The position numbers were made by a program, and so were the translations under genes. Below the pieces are notes generated by a model, which saw nothing but the letters and a program-made list of their open reading frames with translations, did not search any database and was not told where the DNA came from. A stretch of 64,000 bases of DNA from positions 248,001 through 312,000 of the forward strand of contig NZ_MWQN01000003.1 of assembly GCF_002024165.1 (NCBI RefSeq). The letters run 5' to 3'. The stretch is from Embleya scabrispora. Its GTDB lineage: Bacteria; Actinomycetota; Actinomycetes; Streptomycetales; Streptomycetaceae. Shown here in pieces: positions 35,140-44,372 of the stretch; position 1 is the first letter of the stretch, and every line of letters begins with the position of its first letter.

Positions 35140-37620
35140 GTGAACAACTCCTCGTCTCCGCACGAGTCGTCGGTCCCGGCACTCCAGGCCGGTGCCGGCC
35201 CCGCGGAACCCACATCCGTGGACGAGAGCGCGGCCCTGGTCGCCGCGCGTACCGACGCCTCCAATGCGGGCTCGCTCGAAACGCCGTCCGACACCGCACC
35301 GGAGCTGGGTCGCCTCGCTTCGACCGTTGAACGTCTGCGCCGCGAGATCCAGGCCGCACACGCCGAGGCGGACGGACGGGCACTGATCGAGACGGCCAAG
35401 GGCATCCTCATGGAACGGCTGCGCTGCAGCCCCACCGAGGCCGCCCGACAACTCGCCACCCTGGCCAAACACGCCGGCGTGACCGTCATGGAACTCGCCG
35501 CCGACATCCTCGACCGCACCGCTGCGGACCGCCTCACCGAAGCCGCCTGCGAGTTCGTGGCGGAGACCGCCGCGCCCGCCCCCGACACGCCCGGCGCCTC
35601 GGGGAGCGTGAGCATGCGCCTGCGCACCGCCGAAAGCGGCGCATGCGCCGCCGGTGACACCCAGGCCGCGGCCCAATCCCTCCTCGAACACGCCCTCACC
35701 CCCCTGGGCGCCACCGCCGTCGCCGTCTGGGCCGTCGCCCCCGACGCCTCCCTCACCCTCGCCGGCAGCGCCGGATTCACCGAGCAGGAGGCCGGCCGCT
35801 GGCGACACGTCCCACCCGGCGTCGCGACCATCGCCCGCCAGGCCCTCACCAACCTCGACTGGACCTGGACCCCGGCCCTGTCCCGGGCCGGGACACCCTC
35901 CATCGGCCGACACGACCTCACCGGCGCCCGCGCCGCCGTGCCCGCCGGCACCGGCGGGCGCGTCCTCGGCATCCTGGAGGTCTGCTGGCCACACCCGCTG
36001 CCGGAGCAATCTCCGCGGCTGCGCCGCCAGATCGAGGCCCTGGCCGAATTGTGCGCGCACACCCTCGAAACCCACCCGGCACCGAGCGACCCCACCGCCG
36101 AGCACTCCGCCACCGTCGACCTCGTCGAGATCGCAGACAGCCTCCACGACCCGGCCCTGGTCCTCGTCCCGCACCTGGACGAACACCAGCGACTCGTCGA
36201 CTTCCGCGTGCACCACGTCAACGCCCGCTTCCTCGACCCCGCCGGACGCCCGGCGAACCGGATCAACGGCGCCCTGCTCCTGGAGGCGTACCCCCTGGCC
36301 GCCGCCCCCGGCGGGCTGTACGACATCGTCGAACGTGTCCACGCCACCGGCGAGTCCTACCGCGCCGAAAGCGTCACGCTCACCGCCCTCGTCGACCAGG
36401 TCCGCCTCGACGCGATAGCCGACGTCGCCGTCAGCCGGCACGCGAACGCCATCCTGCTCATCTGGCGCATCGAACAGGAGGCGGCCCGTCTCGCCCGCCT
36501 GCTCCAACATGCCCAACGCCTGGGACGCATCGGCGGCTTCGAGGAAGACCTCACCACCGGCGCGGTCACCTGGAACGACTCCCTGTTCACCCTGCACGGC
36601 CTGCCCACCACGGCGATCCCCGTGGCCCTGGCCGACCTGCCGCGGCACGCACACCCCGACGACACCGCCGCGCTCACCCGATTCCTGCACACCCTGGTAC
36701 ACCGGCGCCGGCACGCCACCGTCTCCTTCCGCCTGGAACGCAGCGACGGCGTCACCCGACGCATCCGCATCGTCGCCGAACCCGTCCTGGACGCCGACGA
36801 CCGACTGTTGGCCATCCGCGGCGCCTACCAGGACGTGTCCGCGCAGCACTGGACCGAAGTGGCCCTCGCGGCCACCCGCGACCGCCTCGCGCACAGCGAA
36901 CAACAGGTGGGCGAACAAAACCGCCTCGCCCGGCAACTCCAGCACGCGATCATGCCGCCCGCCCACGCGCCCCTGAACGCCGAGGGCCTGCATGTGGCCG
37001 TGCGCTACCGCCCCGCCGAATCCGACACCGCCGTCGGCGGCGACTGGTACGACACCCTCGTCCTGCCGTCCAAGCAGGTTCTGCTGTGCGTCGGCGACGT
37101 CGCCGGCCACGGCATCCACGCCGCCACCAGCATGATCGTCCTGCGCAACGCGCTTCGCGGCCTGGCCATCACCGGCGCCGGCCCCGCGCAACTGCTCACC
37201 TGGCTCAACACCGTCACCCACCACCTGACCGACGACGTCACCGCAACCGCCATCTGCGCCCTGTACGACCCGGGCAGCCGCACCATGCGCTGGGCCCGTG
37301 CGGGGCACCTGCCCCCTCTGTGGATCCGCGACCGCACCGCCCACCACCTGCCCCTGCTGAGCGGACCCCTCCTGGGCGCGTTCGCCGAGGCCACCTACGA
37401 CGAGGACGAGATCCGCCTCGACCCGGACGACACCCTCCTGCTCTACACCGACGGCCTGATCGAACGCCGCGACCACTCCCTCGAAAGCTCCCTCGCCCAA
37501 CTCCTGTCCACCGCGCACGCCGGCGCTCCCACCCTGGACGACCGCCTCGACCGGATCCTCACCCACAGCCGCGCCGACACCGACGACGACACCTGCGTGG
37601 TGGGCATCCAGATCACCTGA
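35140..37620 (+). CDS. ANTAR-GAF-PAS-SpoIIE phosphatase
   Basis: An 826-residue multidomain PP2C-type Ser/Thr phosphatase of the RsbU/SpoIIE kind. An ANTAR-like helical module is at about residues 65-130 (ALIETAKGILMERLRCSPTE). A GAF domain (about 160-305), a divergent PAS-like region (320-450) and a PAS domain (about 460-575, GGFEEDLTTGAVTWNDSLF) follow. The catalytic domain (about 600-826) has the metal-binding motifs VGGDWYDTL, CVGDVAGHGIHAA and TDGLIERR, and ends DDTCVVGIQI. It would dephosphorylate STAS antagonists such as the one at 28164. GTG 35140 lies 40 bp after the poly-HAMP kinase, so the two probably form an operon. Confidence 0.92.
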   Translation: MNNSSSPHESSVPALQAGAGPAEPTSVDESAALVAARTDASNAGSLETPSDTAPELGRLASTVERLRREIQAAHAEADGRALIETAKGILMERLRCSPTEAARQLATLAKHAGVTVMELAADILDRTAADRLTEAACEFVAETAAPAPDTPGASGSVSMRLRTAESGACAAGDTQAAAQSLLEHALTPLGATAVAVWAVAPDASLTLAGSAGFTEQEAGRWRHVPPGVATIARQALTNLDWTWTPALSRAGTPSIGRHDLTGARAAVPAGTGGRVLGILEVCWPHPLPEQSPRLRRQIEALAELCAHTLETHPAPSDPTAEHSATVDLVEIADSLHDPALVLVPHLDEHQRLVDFRVHHVNARFLDPAGRPANRINGALLLEAYPLAAAPGGLYDIVERVHATGESYRAESVTLTALVDQVRLDAIADVAVSRHANAILLIWRIEQEAARLARLLQHAQRLGRIGGFEEDLTTGAVTWNDSLFTLHGLPTTAIPVALADLPRHAHPDDTAALTRFLHTLVHRRRHATVSFRLERSDGVTRRIRIVAEPVLDADDRLLAIRGAYQDVSAQHWTEVALAATRDRLAHSEQQVGEQNRLARQLQHAIMPPAHAPLNAEGLHVAVRYRPAESDTAVGGDWYDTLVLPSKQVLLCVGDVAGHGIHAATSMIVLRNALRGLAITGAGPAQLLTWLNTVTHHLTDDVTATAICALYDPGSRTMRWARAGHLPPLWIRDRTAHHLPLLSGPLLGAFAEATYDEDEIRLDPDDTLLLYTDGLIERRDHSLESSLAQLLSTAHAGAPTLDDRLDRILTHSRADTDDDTCVVGIQIT

Positions 37621-37706
37621 GAACCGCCCGACGACACGGCGCAGCCGGGTGTCCTCATTGCGGACCCCGGCAACCCTGGCGAGCGGTTTCGTCGTAGTCT
37701 GCGATC

Positions 37707-38357
37707 ATGACCGACGCCGTTACCCCGACCCCGTCCGAAGCCGTCGAATTGCTGCTGGCCGGCAACCGGCGGTTCGTCGCCGGTGCCCCTCGGCATCCGA
37801 ATCAGAACGCCGCGCGCCGCGCGGAGACCGCACCCGGACAGCGGCCGTTCGCGGTGCTCTTCGGCTGCTCCGACTCGCGTCTGGCCGCCGAGATCATCTT
37901 CGACCGGGGCCTGGGAGACCTGTTCGTCGTACGCACCGCAGGCCACGTGGCGGGTCCGGAGGTGCTGGGCAGCATCGAGTACGGCGTGAGCGTCCTGGAC
38001 TGCCCGCTGGTCGTGGTGCTCGGGCACGACTCGTGCGGCGCGGTCGCGGCCGCCCGTGCCGCCGTGAGCGACGGCGTCGCCGCCACCGGGTATGTGCGCG
38101 ACGTCATCGAACGCGTGACTCCCAGCATCCTGGCCGCGCGCGCGGCCGGGCTCACCCACGAGGACGACATCATCGCCGAGCACATAAGGCACAGCGTCGA
38201 CCTCCTCTTGGACCGCTCGCGAGAACTCGCCGAGCGCGTCGCCGCAGGACGGACGGCCGTGGTGGGCCTGTCCTACCGGCTGGCCGACGGCAGCGCCCGG
38301 CTCGTCACGGCCCACGGCCTGCCCGCCGAAACGAGGGTCCCGAACCCGGCCACCTGA
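37707..38357 (+). CDS. Beta-class carbonic anhydrase
   Basis: A 216-residue zinc enzyme interconverting CO2 and bicarbonate. Zinc ligands are Cys54, His107 and Cys110, with the Asp56-Arg58 dyad in CSDSR and the HDSCGAV signature. It is normal in length and has no signal peptide. It lies 86 bp after the phosphatase but has its own spacing and a strong terminator downstream. A role in pH or CO2 supply within this stress block is possible. Confidence 0.94.
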   Translation: MTDAVTPTPSEAVELLLAGNRRFVAGAPRHPNQNAARRAETAPGQRPFAVLFGCSDSRLAAEIIFDRGLGDLFVVRTAGHVAGPEVLGSIEYGVSVLDCPLVVVLGHDSCGAVAAARAAVSDGVAATGYVRDVIERVTPSILAARAAGLTHEDDIIAEHIRHSVDLLLDRSRELAERVAAGRTAVVGLSYRLADGSARLVTAHGLPAETRVPNPAT

Positions 38358-38366
38358 ACCGCGACT

Positions 38367-38414
38367 CCCGACGCGTCCCGACCGGGCGATGCCGGCCGGT
38401 CGGGAGGCGTCGGG
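38367..38414 (+). terminator. Long hairpin terminator after carbonic anhydrase
   Basis: 19-base arms (38367-38385 and 38396-38414) pair with a single mismatch around a 10-base loop, starting 9 bases after the stop codon. Confidence 0.8.
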
Positions 38415-38540
38415 GCGCGTGACGTCGCCCGTGCGGCACGGGAGATGCGCGTCGCACACGGCGCACACCGCGTCGTGGGAGTCGACCGTGCCCACCGCTT
38501 CTCTCCTGCTCGGTGACGGCCGGGCAGGAGGCGAAGGACG

Positions 38541-38729
38541 TCAGTAGCGGAAGGTGCGGGCTCGCATCATCTGTCGTAGGCGTTCGTTGCGTGTGTGTCG
38601 CGGTCGGACGCGCTCCCGAAGGGCGCGTGCCTCCACGAGTTCGCGAAGGAACACGGTCCGCCTCCGGCGCCGGTCCTCCTGAGCCTGCCGACGTCGGGTC
38701 ACCGTCGTACGGCGTTCCGGCTCGTCCAT
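38541..38729 (-). CDS. Small basic conserved protein
   Basis: A 62-residue, strongly basic, helical protein: MDEPERRTTVTRRRQAQEDR, then ELVEARALRERVRPRH, ending MRARTFRY. Small proteins with a RELAEARALR...MRxRTFRW pattern are frequent next to RsbW-like ATPases in streptomycetes, and this one lies 184 bp downstream of such a gene on the same strand. The function is unknown. Nucleic-acid or membrane binding would suit the charge. Confidence 0.6.
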   Translation of the reverse strand: MDEPERRTTVTRRRQAQEDRRRRRTVFLRELVEARALRERVRPRHTRNERLRQMMRARTFRY

Positions 38730-38913
38730 TGCTCACACCTCACGGTCTCGACATGAATTCCGTGAGCCGGCCCGATCCGCTCGAGAAGCGTGGACCCGCT
38801 CACGCCACCGTCGCGGTTCTGCCCGGATGCTCGGGGTTCAGTCATCCCGGGCGTGCGGGCCGCGCCGGCCCGGTGGTGCACGCAGAGCCTCGACGCACGC
38901 CCCGAGCCTGCTG

Positions 38914-39339
38914 TCAGCTCGCGGCGTGCGGGTCGGTTTGCCCGGGTGGACGGAAGCAGGCGTATATCGCCTTGCCACCGGCGTGCGTGAGCGTCTCCCA
39001 CTCGTCCGCCACCGCATCGACTATGGCAAGTCCGCGGCCGGAGACCCTTGTTGTGTCGTGATCGCGTGGGGTTGGCAGCCCCGGTCCGGTGTCGCTGACG
39101 TAGACGTGCAGGCACCGTCTGTCCCATGACAGGACGAGATGCGCGGTGCTGTGCGCATGTACGTGCGCGTTGGTCAGCAGTTCGGAAACGGCGAGGACGA
39201 CATCGTCCACGGTCTCGGGAGCATCCCGCATCCACTCCAGGGACGCGAGGTGCTCTCGTGTCCATCGCCGTCCCGCCTCCACCCCGCCACTCACGGGGAA
39301 GGCCTTCGCCCACCCCACCGCGCGCATACCCTCGGCCAT
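38914..39339 (-). CDS. RsbW-like anti-sigma ATP-binding protein
   Basis: A 141-residue GHKL ATPase of the HATPase_c_2 type. The N box is VDDVVLAVSELLTNAHVHAH, G1 is VSDTGPGLPTP and G2 is SGRGLAIVDAV. These stand-alone serine kinase/anti-sigma proteins bind sigma factors or phosphorylate STAS antagonists. The STAS gene at 28164 and the SpoIIE phosphatase at 35140 are possible partners. The ATG at 39339 gives the standard compact domain. Confidence 0.88.
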   Translation of the reverse strand: MAEGMRAVGWAKAFPVSGGVEAGRRWTREHLASLEWMRDAPETVDDVVLAVSELLTNAHVHAHSTAHLVLSWDRRCLHVYVSDTGPGLPTPRDHDTTRVSGRGLAIVDAVADEWETLTHAGGKAIYACFRPPGQTDPHAAS

Positions 39340-40300
39340 GATTGCCCTTTCGCCGCGTCTTTGTCCCGAAACGCCTACCCGTGACTGCGCCTTGCACGCG
39401 AAGCCCGCGCGAACTCGGCCATGGCCCAGCCGGGCAGCTCGCTTGCGGCTCGGTCGATCCGCTCCGGAGCAACCCTGCGCGGCCGCCGGAAGGACGGCCG
39501 TGATCGGTCGTGCCGAGCTCGACGCCCATTGCCGTTGCCATGACGCAGAGGCTCCGGAAACGAGGCACGGTCTCCGCATAAGGGGTAAGAGGATGAAAGG
39601 ACGGATCGAGGCTCTTCATACCCGGGACCGGAACCCGGCCGTTACACCCACCCTTTCGGCCGTAAATCCTTACGCCGGAAGGCTGAAAGATAACGATCGT
39701 TGTGTGGCCGGCGAGGCATTCTCAGTAGGGTGTCCGTGCGGCAAGGAGAGAAGGCGATCCGGAGTCGTCACCCGGCACGAAGAGAGACGGCTCCGGCAGA
39801 ATGACATCCGCCCGCTAGGCACCATGACGACGGGAACTCTTTTCCCCTCTGCCGACGTCTCGCCTGGCGAGCCCGTGCACAAGGCTCACCGAGGACCCGT
39901 AAGAAACAAGGACACCGGAAATCAATCACCCCTATGGCGCACATCCGTTCCGATGGTGTTCATCGTTTCCCGAGTGTGAAACTTTACGGATCCGCCGCCT
40001 TCACGTTTCCTCTCGCGAGCGCGAGGCGTTCCTTTCCATTGGGGGAATGGATGCTCGTCCCCCGCGCGACCACCTTGCTCAACCGGGCACCGCACGCTCA
40101 TCTGGTGCGATCGGGAGAATGTGTTCGACTTCGCCACTGCACCATCGAGATGGAGCAATTCGCCCTTTCGATGGTGATGATCTCGGCCGCGTTCTCGCGC
40201 CGCCTCGAAGACATCGTGAGCAACCGACAATCGTGACGCCCGGAATATTTCGGCGACACCTGTTCGAACCGCTCACCGCACACAGTAACGAGTGAGGAAC
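39340..40300. other. Lower-GC 960-bp intergenic region
   Basis: No gene is supported on either strand, and the region from about 39590 is visibly AT-richer than its neighbours. On the minus strand GGATTT (39669-39664), 14 bases, then GGGTGT (39649-39644) resembles a SigB-type promoter pointing at the RsbW-like gene, 300 bp away. GTTTC...GAAAC at about 39964-39981 is a short inverted repeat. The rest is unexplained. Confidence 0.4.
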
Positions 40301-41041
40301 ATGTACGACGGCTTCGGACACGACCTCTCCCACTCGCCCACCATCCCGACTCCGCACGACGCCGTTCCCCCGCTTCTCGGCCCCGAGGACTGGCCGACGC
40401 TCGAAACGGGCGCGCCCTCCGCCGCCTCTTCCGGGTCCGAAGCGGCGGAGGAGGAACGGCGGTTCGAGGCAGAGCTCGCCCGACTCCTGGAACGACCCGC
40501 TTCGAGCGCGCCCACAGCCGCCTCCGACGCGCTTCCCACAGTCGGGATCGGAACCCCGGTCGGTCACCGCCGCCGTACCTCGACGACCGGCAAGCCGGCC
40601 CGGCAACCGGCCACCGGTGCGACGGCGTTGGACCGGCTCAGCCACACCATGGTCGCGGCCACCATCGTCCTGGTCACCACGATCAGCCTCCTCGGCGCGG
40701 CAGTTACCCTGGAACCCTTGCGCCACGCCGCCGCCACCGAACGCGGCACCGCCCGCTGGTGGCCCGTGCTCGTCCACGGCCCATGGATCGTGGCCTGCCT
40801 GTCGATCGTGCGCTCCAGCCTCCACTATCACCGAGCGGTGCACGCCTGGATCGTGGCCATCACCTTCGCCGGCCTGTCCATGGCGCTCGCCGTCACCGAC
40901 GCGCCCAAGAACCCCCATGGCATCGTCACCGCCACTCTCCCCGCCATCGCCATGACCGCCTGCCTGCACCAACTCGTCCGCCAGATCACCCTCACCCGGC
41001 CACCCCGGCGAACCAATCGAAGCCCACGTTCCCGCCTGTAG
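40301..41041 (+). CDS. DUF2637 membrane protein
   Basis: A 246-residue protein with a ~110-residue disordered acidic N-terminus, then four transmembrane helices of the DUF2637 domain: LDRLSHTMVAATIVLVTTIS, a WWPVLVHGPWIVACLSIVRSS segment, AWIVAITFAGLSMALAV and a last helix, ending LVRQITLTRPPR. DUF2637 includes Spd-like spreading proteins of actinomycete plasmids and chromosomal relatives. The function is unknown. ATG 40301 is chosen, eight bases after a GTGAGGA ribosome binding site, over GTG 40292. Confidence 0.8.
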   Translation: MYDGFGHDLSHSPTIPTPHDAVPPLLGPEDWPTLETGAPSAASSGSEAAEEERRFEAELARLLERPASSAPTAASDALPTVGIGTPVGHRRRTSTTGKPARQPATGATALDRLSHTMVAATIVLVTTISLLGAAVTLEPLRHAAATERGTARWWPVLVHGPWIVACLSIVRSSLHYHRAVHAWIVAITFAGLSMALAVTDAPKNPHGIVTATLPAIAMTACLHQLVRQITLTRPPRRTNRSPRSRL

Positions 41042-41181
41042 CCGATCGTCGGGGCCCTCGGCGACCGACCCTGGCGCGAGGTGCCCGTCACGGCGGGTCC
41101 GCGCCCTGGCGGCGGGGATGTGACGGTCCTCGCCGGGGCCGGATGAACGAAGCATGATCGCGGCGTGTTCAATGGCCCGAC

Positions 41182-41955
41182 ATGACCCGTGGCAAACTCG
41201 TCCGTCCCATCTCGTCGCTCCTCGTCCTGGTGGCGCTCGGCTTCGCGTTCCTGGTGCCGATGCCCTACGTCGTGATCCGTCCGTCCGCGACGCTCGACAC
41301 GCTCGGCGAGAGCACGGACGGTCCCACGATCCGGATCTCCGGCCCCTCCCCCGTGTACCCGACCACCGGACACCTTCTGTTGACCACGATCGGGGTCGGC
41401 GCACGCGGCGAAAAGCACTACCTCGGCTCTCTGTTGCACGCGTGGTGGAACACGGAGGAGGCGGTGGTGCCGAAGGCGTCGGTGTACCCGGACGGAAAAT
41501 CGGTCGAGAAGGTCGTCGAAACAAATCTTCGGGACATGACCAAGGCGCAGGACAGCGCGACCGTCGCGGCCCTGAAGTACCTGGGTGCTTCGCCCGATCG
41601 GATCGAGGTGACCTTCCATACCGGGAAGGTCGGCGGCCCCAGCGCGGGGCTGTTCCTCGCGCTGGGAATCGTGGACAAGCTGACCGAGGGCGATCTCACC
41701 GGCGGACGCACCATCGCCGGGACCGGGACGATCGACGACGAGGGCCGGGTCGGCAGGATCGGCGGCCTCCCGATGAAGCTTTTGGCCGCGAAGCGAGACG
41801 GGGCAACGGTGTTCGTCCTGCCACGCGGCGAATGCGCCGAAGCCGATCGAGCCGGGAGCGGCGGCCTGCGACTGGTCCCGGTCGAATCCCTCTCCGGCGC
41901 GGTGGACGCATTGAACGCGCTCACCAAGGGAGGCGCCGAAGTGCCGTCGTGCTGA
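41182..41955 (+). CDS. Lon-type (S16) membrane serine protease lacking a PDZ domain
   Basis: A 257-residue protein resembling YlbL-like secreted Lon proteases. An N-terminal transmembrane anchor (SSLLVLVALGFAFLVPMPYV) is followed by TTGHLLLTTIGVG, as in YlbL. The C-terminal S16 domain has the catalytic Ser in TGKVGGPSAGLFLALG and the catalytic Lys in GGLPMKLLAAKRDGA. The PDZ domain that normally sits between AQDSATVAALKYLG and the protease is absent: the chain passes directly from one to the other. It should act outside the membrane on unknown proteins. Confidence 0.8.
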   Translation: MTRGKLVRPISSLLVLVALGFAFLVPMPYVVIRPSATLDTLGESTDGPTIRISGPSPVYPTTGHLLLTTIGVGARGEKHYLGSLLHAWWNTEEAVVPKASVYPDGKSVEKVVETNLRDMTKAQDSATVAALKYLGASPDRIEVTFHTGKVGGPSAGLFLALGIVDKLTEGDLTGGRTIAGTGTIDDEGRVGRIGGLPMKLLAAKRDGATVFVLPRGECAEADRAGSGGLRLVPVESLSGAVDALNALTKGGAEVPSC

Positions 41956-42157
41956 CTTCGCCTCCGGGCGGGCTCACTCGTCGGTGACGGCCGCGAACGC
42001 TGCCGCGCCCCCGGAGAGGGTGTCCGGTCTCCGCGTCGCACACCGAGACCGGGCACCCTCGCTCATGTCCGCGCGGGCCCCTGGAATCGATGGTCCAGGA
42101 GCCGTGCGGCAACCACCTGACACACGATCGGTGGTGACGTGACCGGGCGAACGGCGA

Positions 42158-43507
42158 TCACGCCGGTTGGAGTTGCGGTCCCAGTTGCTCCGGCGGCGCG
42201 GCCTTCGGGTCCCACACATTGGTGGTCCGCACATAGGCGTAGATGACCGAGGCCATCGCCAGAATGAGCAGTGGTCCGAACAACCACGGGTATCTCGCCA
42301 TTTCCATCGGCAGATAGCGGTACGACACCAGGAGCGCGGCGAAAACCGTCGCGCCGTGGATGATCAGACGAATTCCCTGCCAGTCCCAGCCGCGGTCGAG
42401 CGAGCGCGTTGCGATTTCGATCGTGAGCGCAAAGACCACACCGGCCACAAGGTCCACGCCGTAGTGGTAGCCGAAGCCCAGGGTCGCCGCGAGTGTGGCA
42501 ATCAGCCAAAACGTTCCTGCGAATCGGATAAACCGCGAGCCCTTGCGAGAGTGAACGAAGATGATGGTGGCCCACGCCGTGTGCAGGCTGGGCATGCAGT
42601 TGCGAGGTGTTATCTCGTCGAACTGCATCGGGAGCGGGGTACTCATCGACGGCGGCGTGTTCGGCCACAGGTCGGCCATCGCCCAGAGCCCGCCGTCGGG
42701 GCCGTAGGCGAAGACCGGTCCGACCACCGGGAAGATCATGTAGATGCTCGGCCCGAGCAGGCCGATGGCCAGGAAGGTGCGCACCAGATGATGGCCCGGG
42801 AAGCGGCGCTCGACCACCACGTTCCGCAGTTGGTACAGCGCGACGACGGCCGCCGCCAGGGGAAGTTGGCCGTAGACGGTGCCGAGGACATGGGAGCTGA
42901 TCGGGTCGGTGGCCGCAACCATCCGGCCGGCCAGCCACGACGGGTCACCCAGCGCGTGATCGGCGGTCGCCACGTACTGGTCGAGCACGGTCGGGCGGGT
43001 CTCCGACGTGATGAGCAGCCAGGTGGCGCCCGTCTTGTGGCCTGCCACCAGCAGCAGCCCCAGTCCGGCGCCCTTCAGCATCAGGACGCGTTCCCGACCG
43101 GTGCGGCGCGTGAGAGCAAGAATCGCACAGCCGAAAATCACCCACAACGCGCCGTTGCCGTAGTTCATTCTGGCGTCGACGGCCCACCGCACCAGCCAGA
43201 AGACGATGTCGATGCCGATTGCCGCGCTCACCGCGACAAGCCGTTGCCGCCAGGTGAGCACCACCATCATCAGCGTCAAACCGGCATACAGCAGCTGCCC
43301 CGAACGGGGGGCGAATACCACCTCGCGCGCTTGAGCGGTGATCGGCCCCGGTAGACCGTAGTGACGTGCGAACATCTCCATGGTGACGAGAAATCCGAGG
43401 ACCGCCACGCCCACTGCGATCAACGGAACCGCCTGCGGCCTGCGCTGCACGGCGACCCTGATTCTGCGACTTATTCGCGAGGATATTCGCGATATTATGT
43501 GTGTCAA
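42158..43507 (-). CDS. PAP2-family membrane phosphatase
   Basis: A 449-residue membrane protein of the type 2 phosphatidic acid phosphatase superfamily, in the AUR1/inositol-phosphorylceramide-synthase-like arm. The catalytic motifs are NCMPSLHTAWA and GYHYGVDLVAG, with His and Asp as expected. About twelve hydrophobic segments are visible, more than the six of minimal PAP2. The TTG at 43507 directly follows the TAA of the small frame upstream, so translation may be coupled. GTG 43450 is an alternative. It is on the same strand as the lasso genes about 0.9 kb upstream, but a link is speculative. Confidence 0.82.
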   Translation of the reverse strand: MTHIISRISSRISRRIRVAVQRRPQAVPLIAVGVAVLGFLVTMEMFARHYGLPGPITAQAREVVFAPRSGQLLYAGLTLMMVVLTWRQRLVAVSAAIGIDIVFWLVRWAVDARMNYGNGALWVIFGCAILALTRRTGRERVLMLKGAGLGLLLVAGHKTGATWLLITSETRPTVLDQYVATADHALGDPSWLAGRMVAATDPISSHVLGTVYGQLPLAAAVVALYQLRNVVVERRFPGHHLVRTFLAIGLLGPSIYMIFPVVGPVFAYGPDGGLWAMADLWPNTPPSMSTPLPMQFDEITPRNCMPSLHTAWATIIFVHSRKGSRFIRFAGTFWLIATLAATLGFGYHYGVDLVAGVVFALTIEIATRSLDRGWDWQGIRLIIHGATVFAALLVSYRYLPMEMARYPWLFGPLLILAMASVIYAYVRTTNVWDPKAAPPEQLGPQLQPA

Positions 43508-43810
43508 TTACTTGGCCAATTTATGAGAGTTGAATAACGGATCAAAGTCCACCAGCGCACTGAAGCCGTGCTCCAGTATCGCGGCCGCCCCGGCCCCGGG
43601 GCTCTCGGGGGCGTTCAACGCGGTGCGCACATCGGTTGCGGGCCCCGGTCGCCGTGCGCCGTCCGAGGAGCCTTCCCGAGCGGGCCGGGGCGTTTCTGGC
43701 GCGTTTGAGGGGCGGTTGGGGTTCGTAACCGGATCCCGGCGGGGTGGTCGCGGACTTCGGGCTTCGGTGAAGTCGGCCAGGCCCTCCCACGTGGGCAAGG
43801 TGGTGTTCAC
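43508..43810 (-). CDS. Doubtful 100-residue hypothetical protein
   Basis: The frame runs from GTG 43810 to a TAA that abuts the PAP2 TTG. It reads MNTTLPTWEGLADFTEARSP, then a Pro/Arg-rich stretch and a more normal C-terminus (AAAILEHGFSALVDFDPLFN). No family is recognised. The support is only its position between the lasso genes and PAP2, and the stop-start abutment. It may be a remnant. Confidence 0.25.
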   Translation of the reverse strand: MNTTLPTWEGLADFTEARSPRPPRRDPVTNPNRPSNAPETPRPAREGSSDGARRPGPATDVRTALNAPESPGAGAAAILEHGFSALVDFDPLFNSHKLAK

Positions 43811-43979
43811 CGAGCGGGGCGGCTACCGGCGGGCGGTGACGGAGCACCGTGTGCCGCGGCCGATGTGCCCGAGCCGGCGAACGAGGACCCATGCGCAGCG
43901 AGACCGGACCGGGCCGGGGCCGACCCCGGAACTCGCCGCCTACCGGGCCGCCCACCCCGCTCGGACCCGAACACGGGCT

Positions 43980-44144
43980 TCAGGGCAGCAGGCCGAGCCC
44001 CCGCAGCAGGATCGGCAGGGCCGCGACGAGCAGGCCGCAGAGGATTTTCGCGGCGCGGACGATCTGGCGCCTGCCGATGGTGAAGTCGGCTTCGACGGCG
44101 ATCGTGATCCAGGGCTTTCGTCGCCCCCGCTTGTTCTCGCTCAT
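43980..44144 (-). CDS. 54-residue membrane peptide downstream of the lasso genes
   Basis: A short frame with a clear GGAGCGAGGAC ribosome binding site before ATG 44144. It codes MSENKRGRRKPWITIAVEAD, then FTIGRRQIVRAAK, then one hydrophobic helix ILCGLLVAALPILLRGLGLL, ending in Pro. A basic N-terminus followed by a single helix suggests a membrane peptide with the N-terminus inside. It lies 228 bp beyond the fused B gene on the same strand. An immunity or export accessory role is conceivable but not shown. Confidence 0.55.
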   Translation of the reverse strand: MSENKRGRRKPWITIAVEADFTIGRRQIVRAAKILCGLLVAALPILLRGLGLLP

Positions 44145-44372
44145 GTGTCCTCGCTCCTTCGAACACCCGGACCGGTGCCGTACCGACCCGTGTGGGGAGC
44201 GTAGGTACGTCGTTCCGGCGCGAGGTAGGCATGATGGCGCAGGAGAAATCGGGGCGAGCGACGTCGAATTCCGGATGATCGGACGCGATGTGCGAGATAC
44301 GGCGGGAATACGGATTCGACGTTCGGTGCCCTCGATCGGGCCGCGAAACCGCCAATCCGAACCGTGGGGCGG

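Noticed and set aside
35035-37566. 843-codon minus-strand frame opposite the SpoIIE phosphatase gene
   Set aside because: Gly/Val/Asp-rich antisense translation. The plus strand encodes a clear ANTAR-GAF-PAS-SpoIIE protein.
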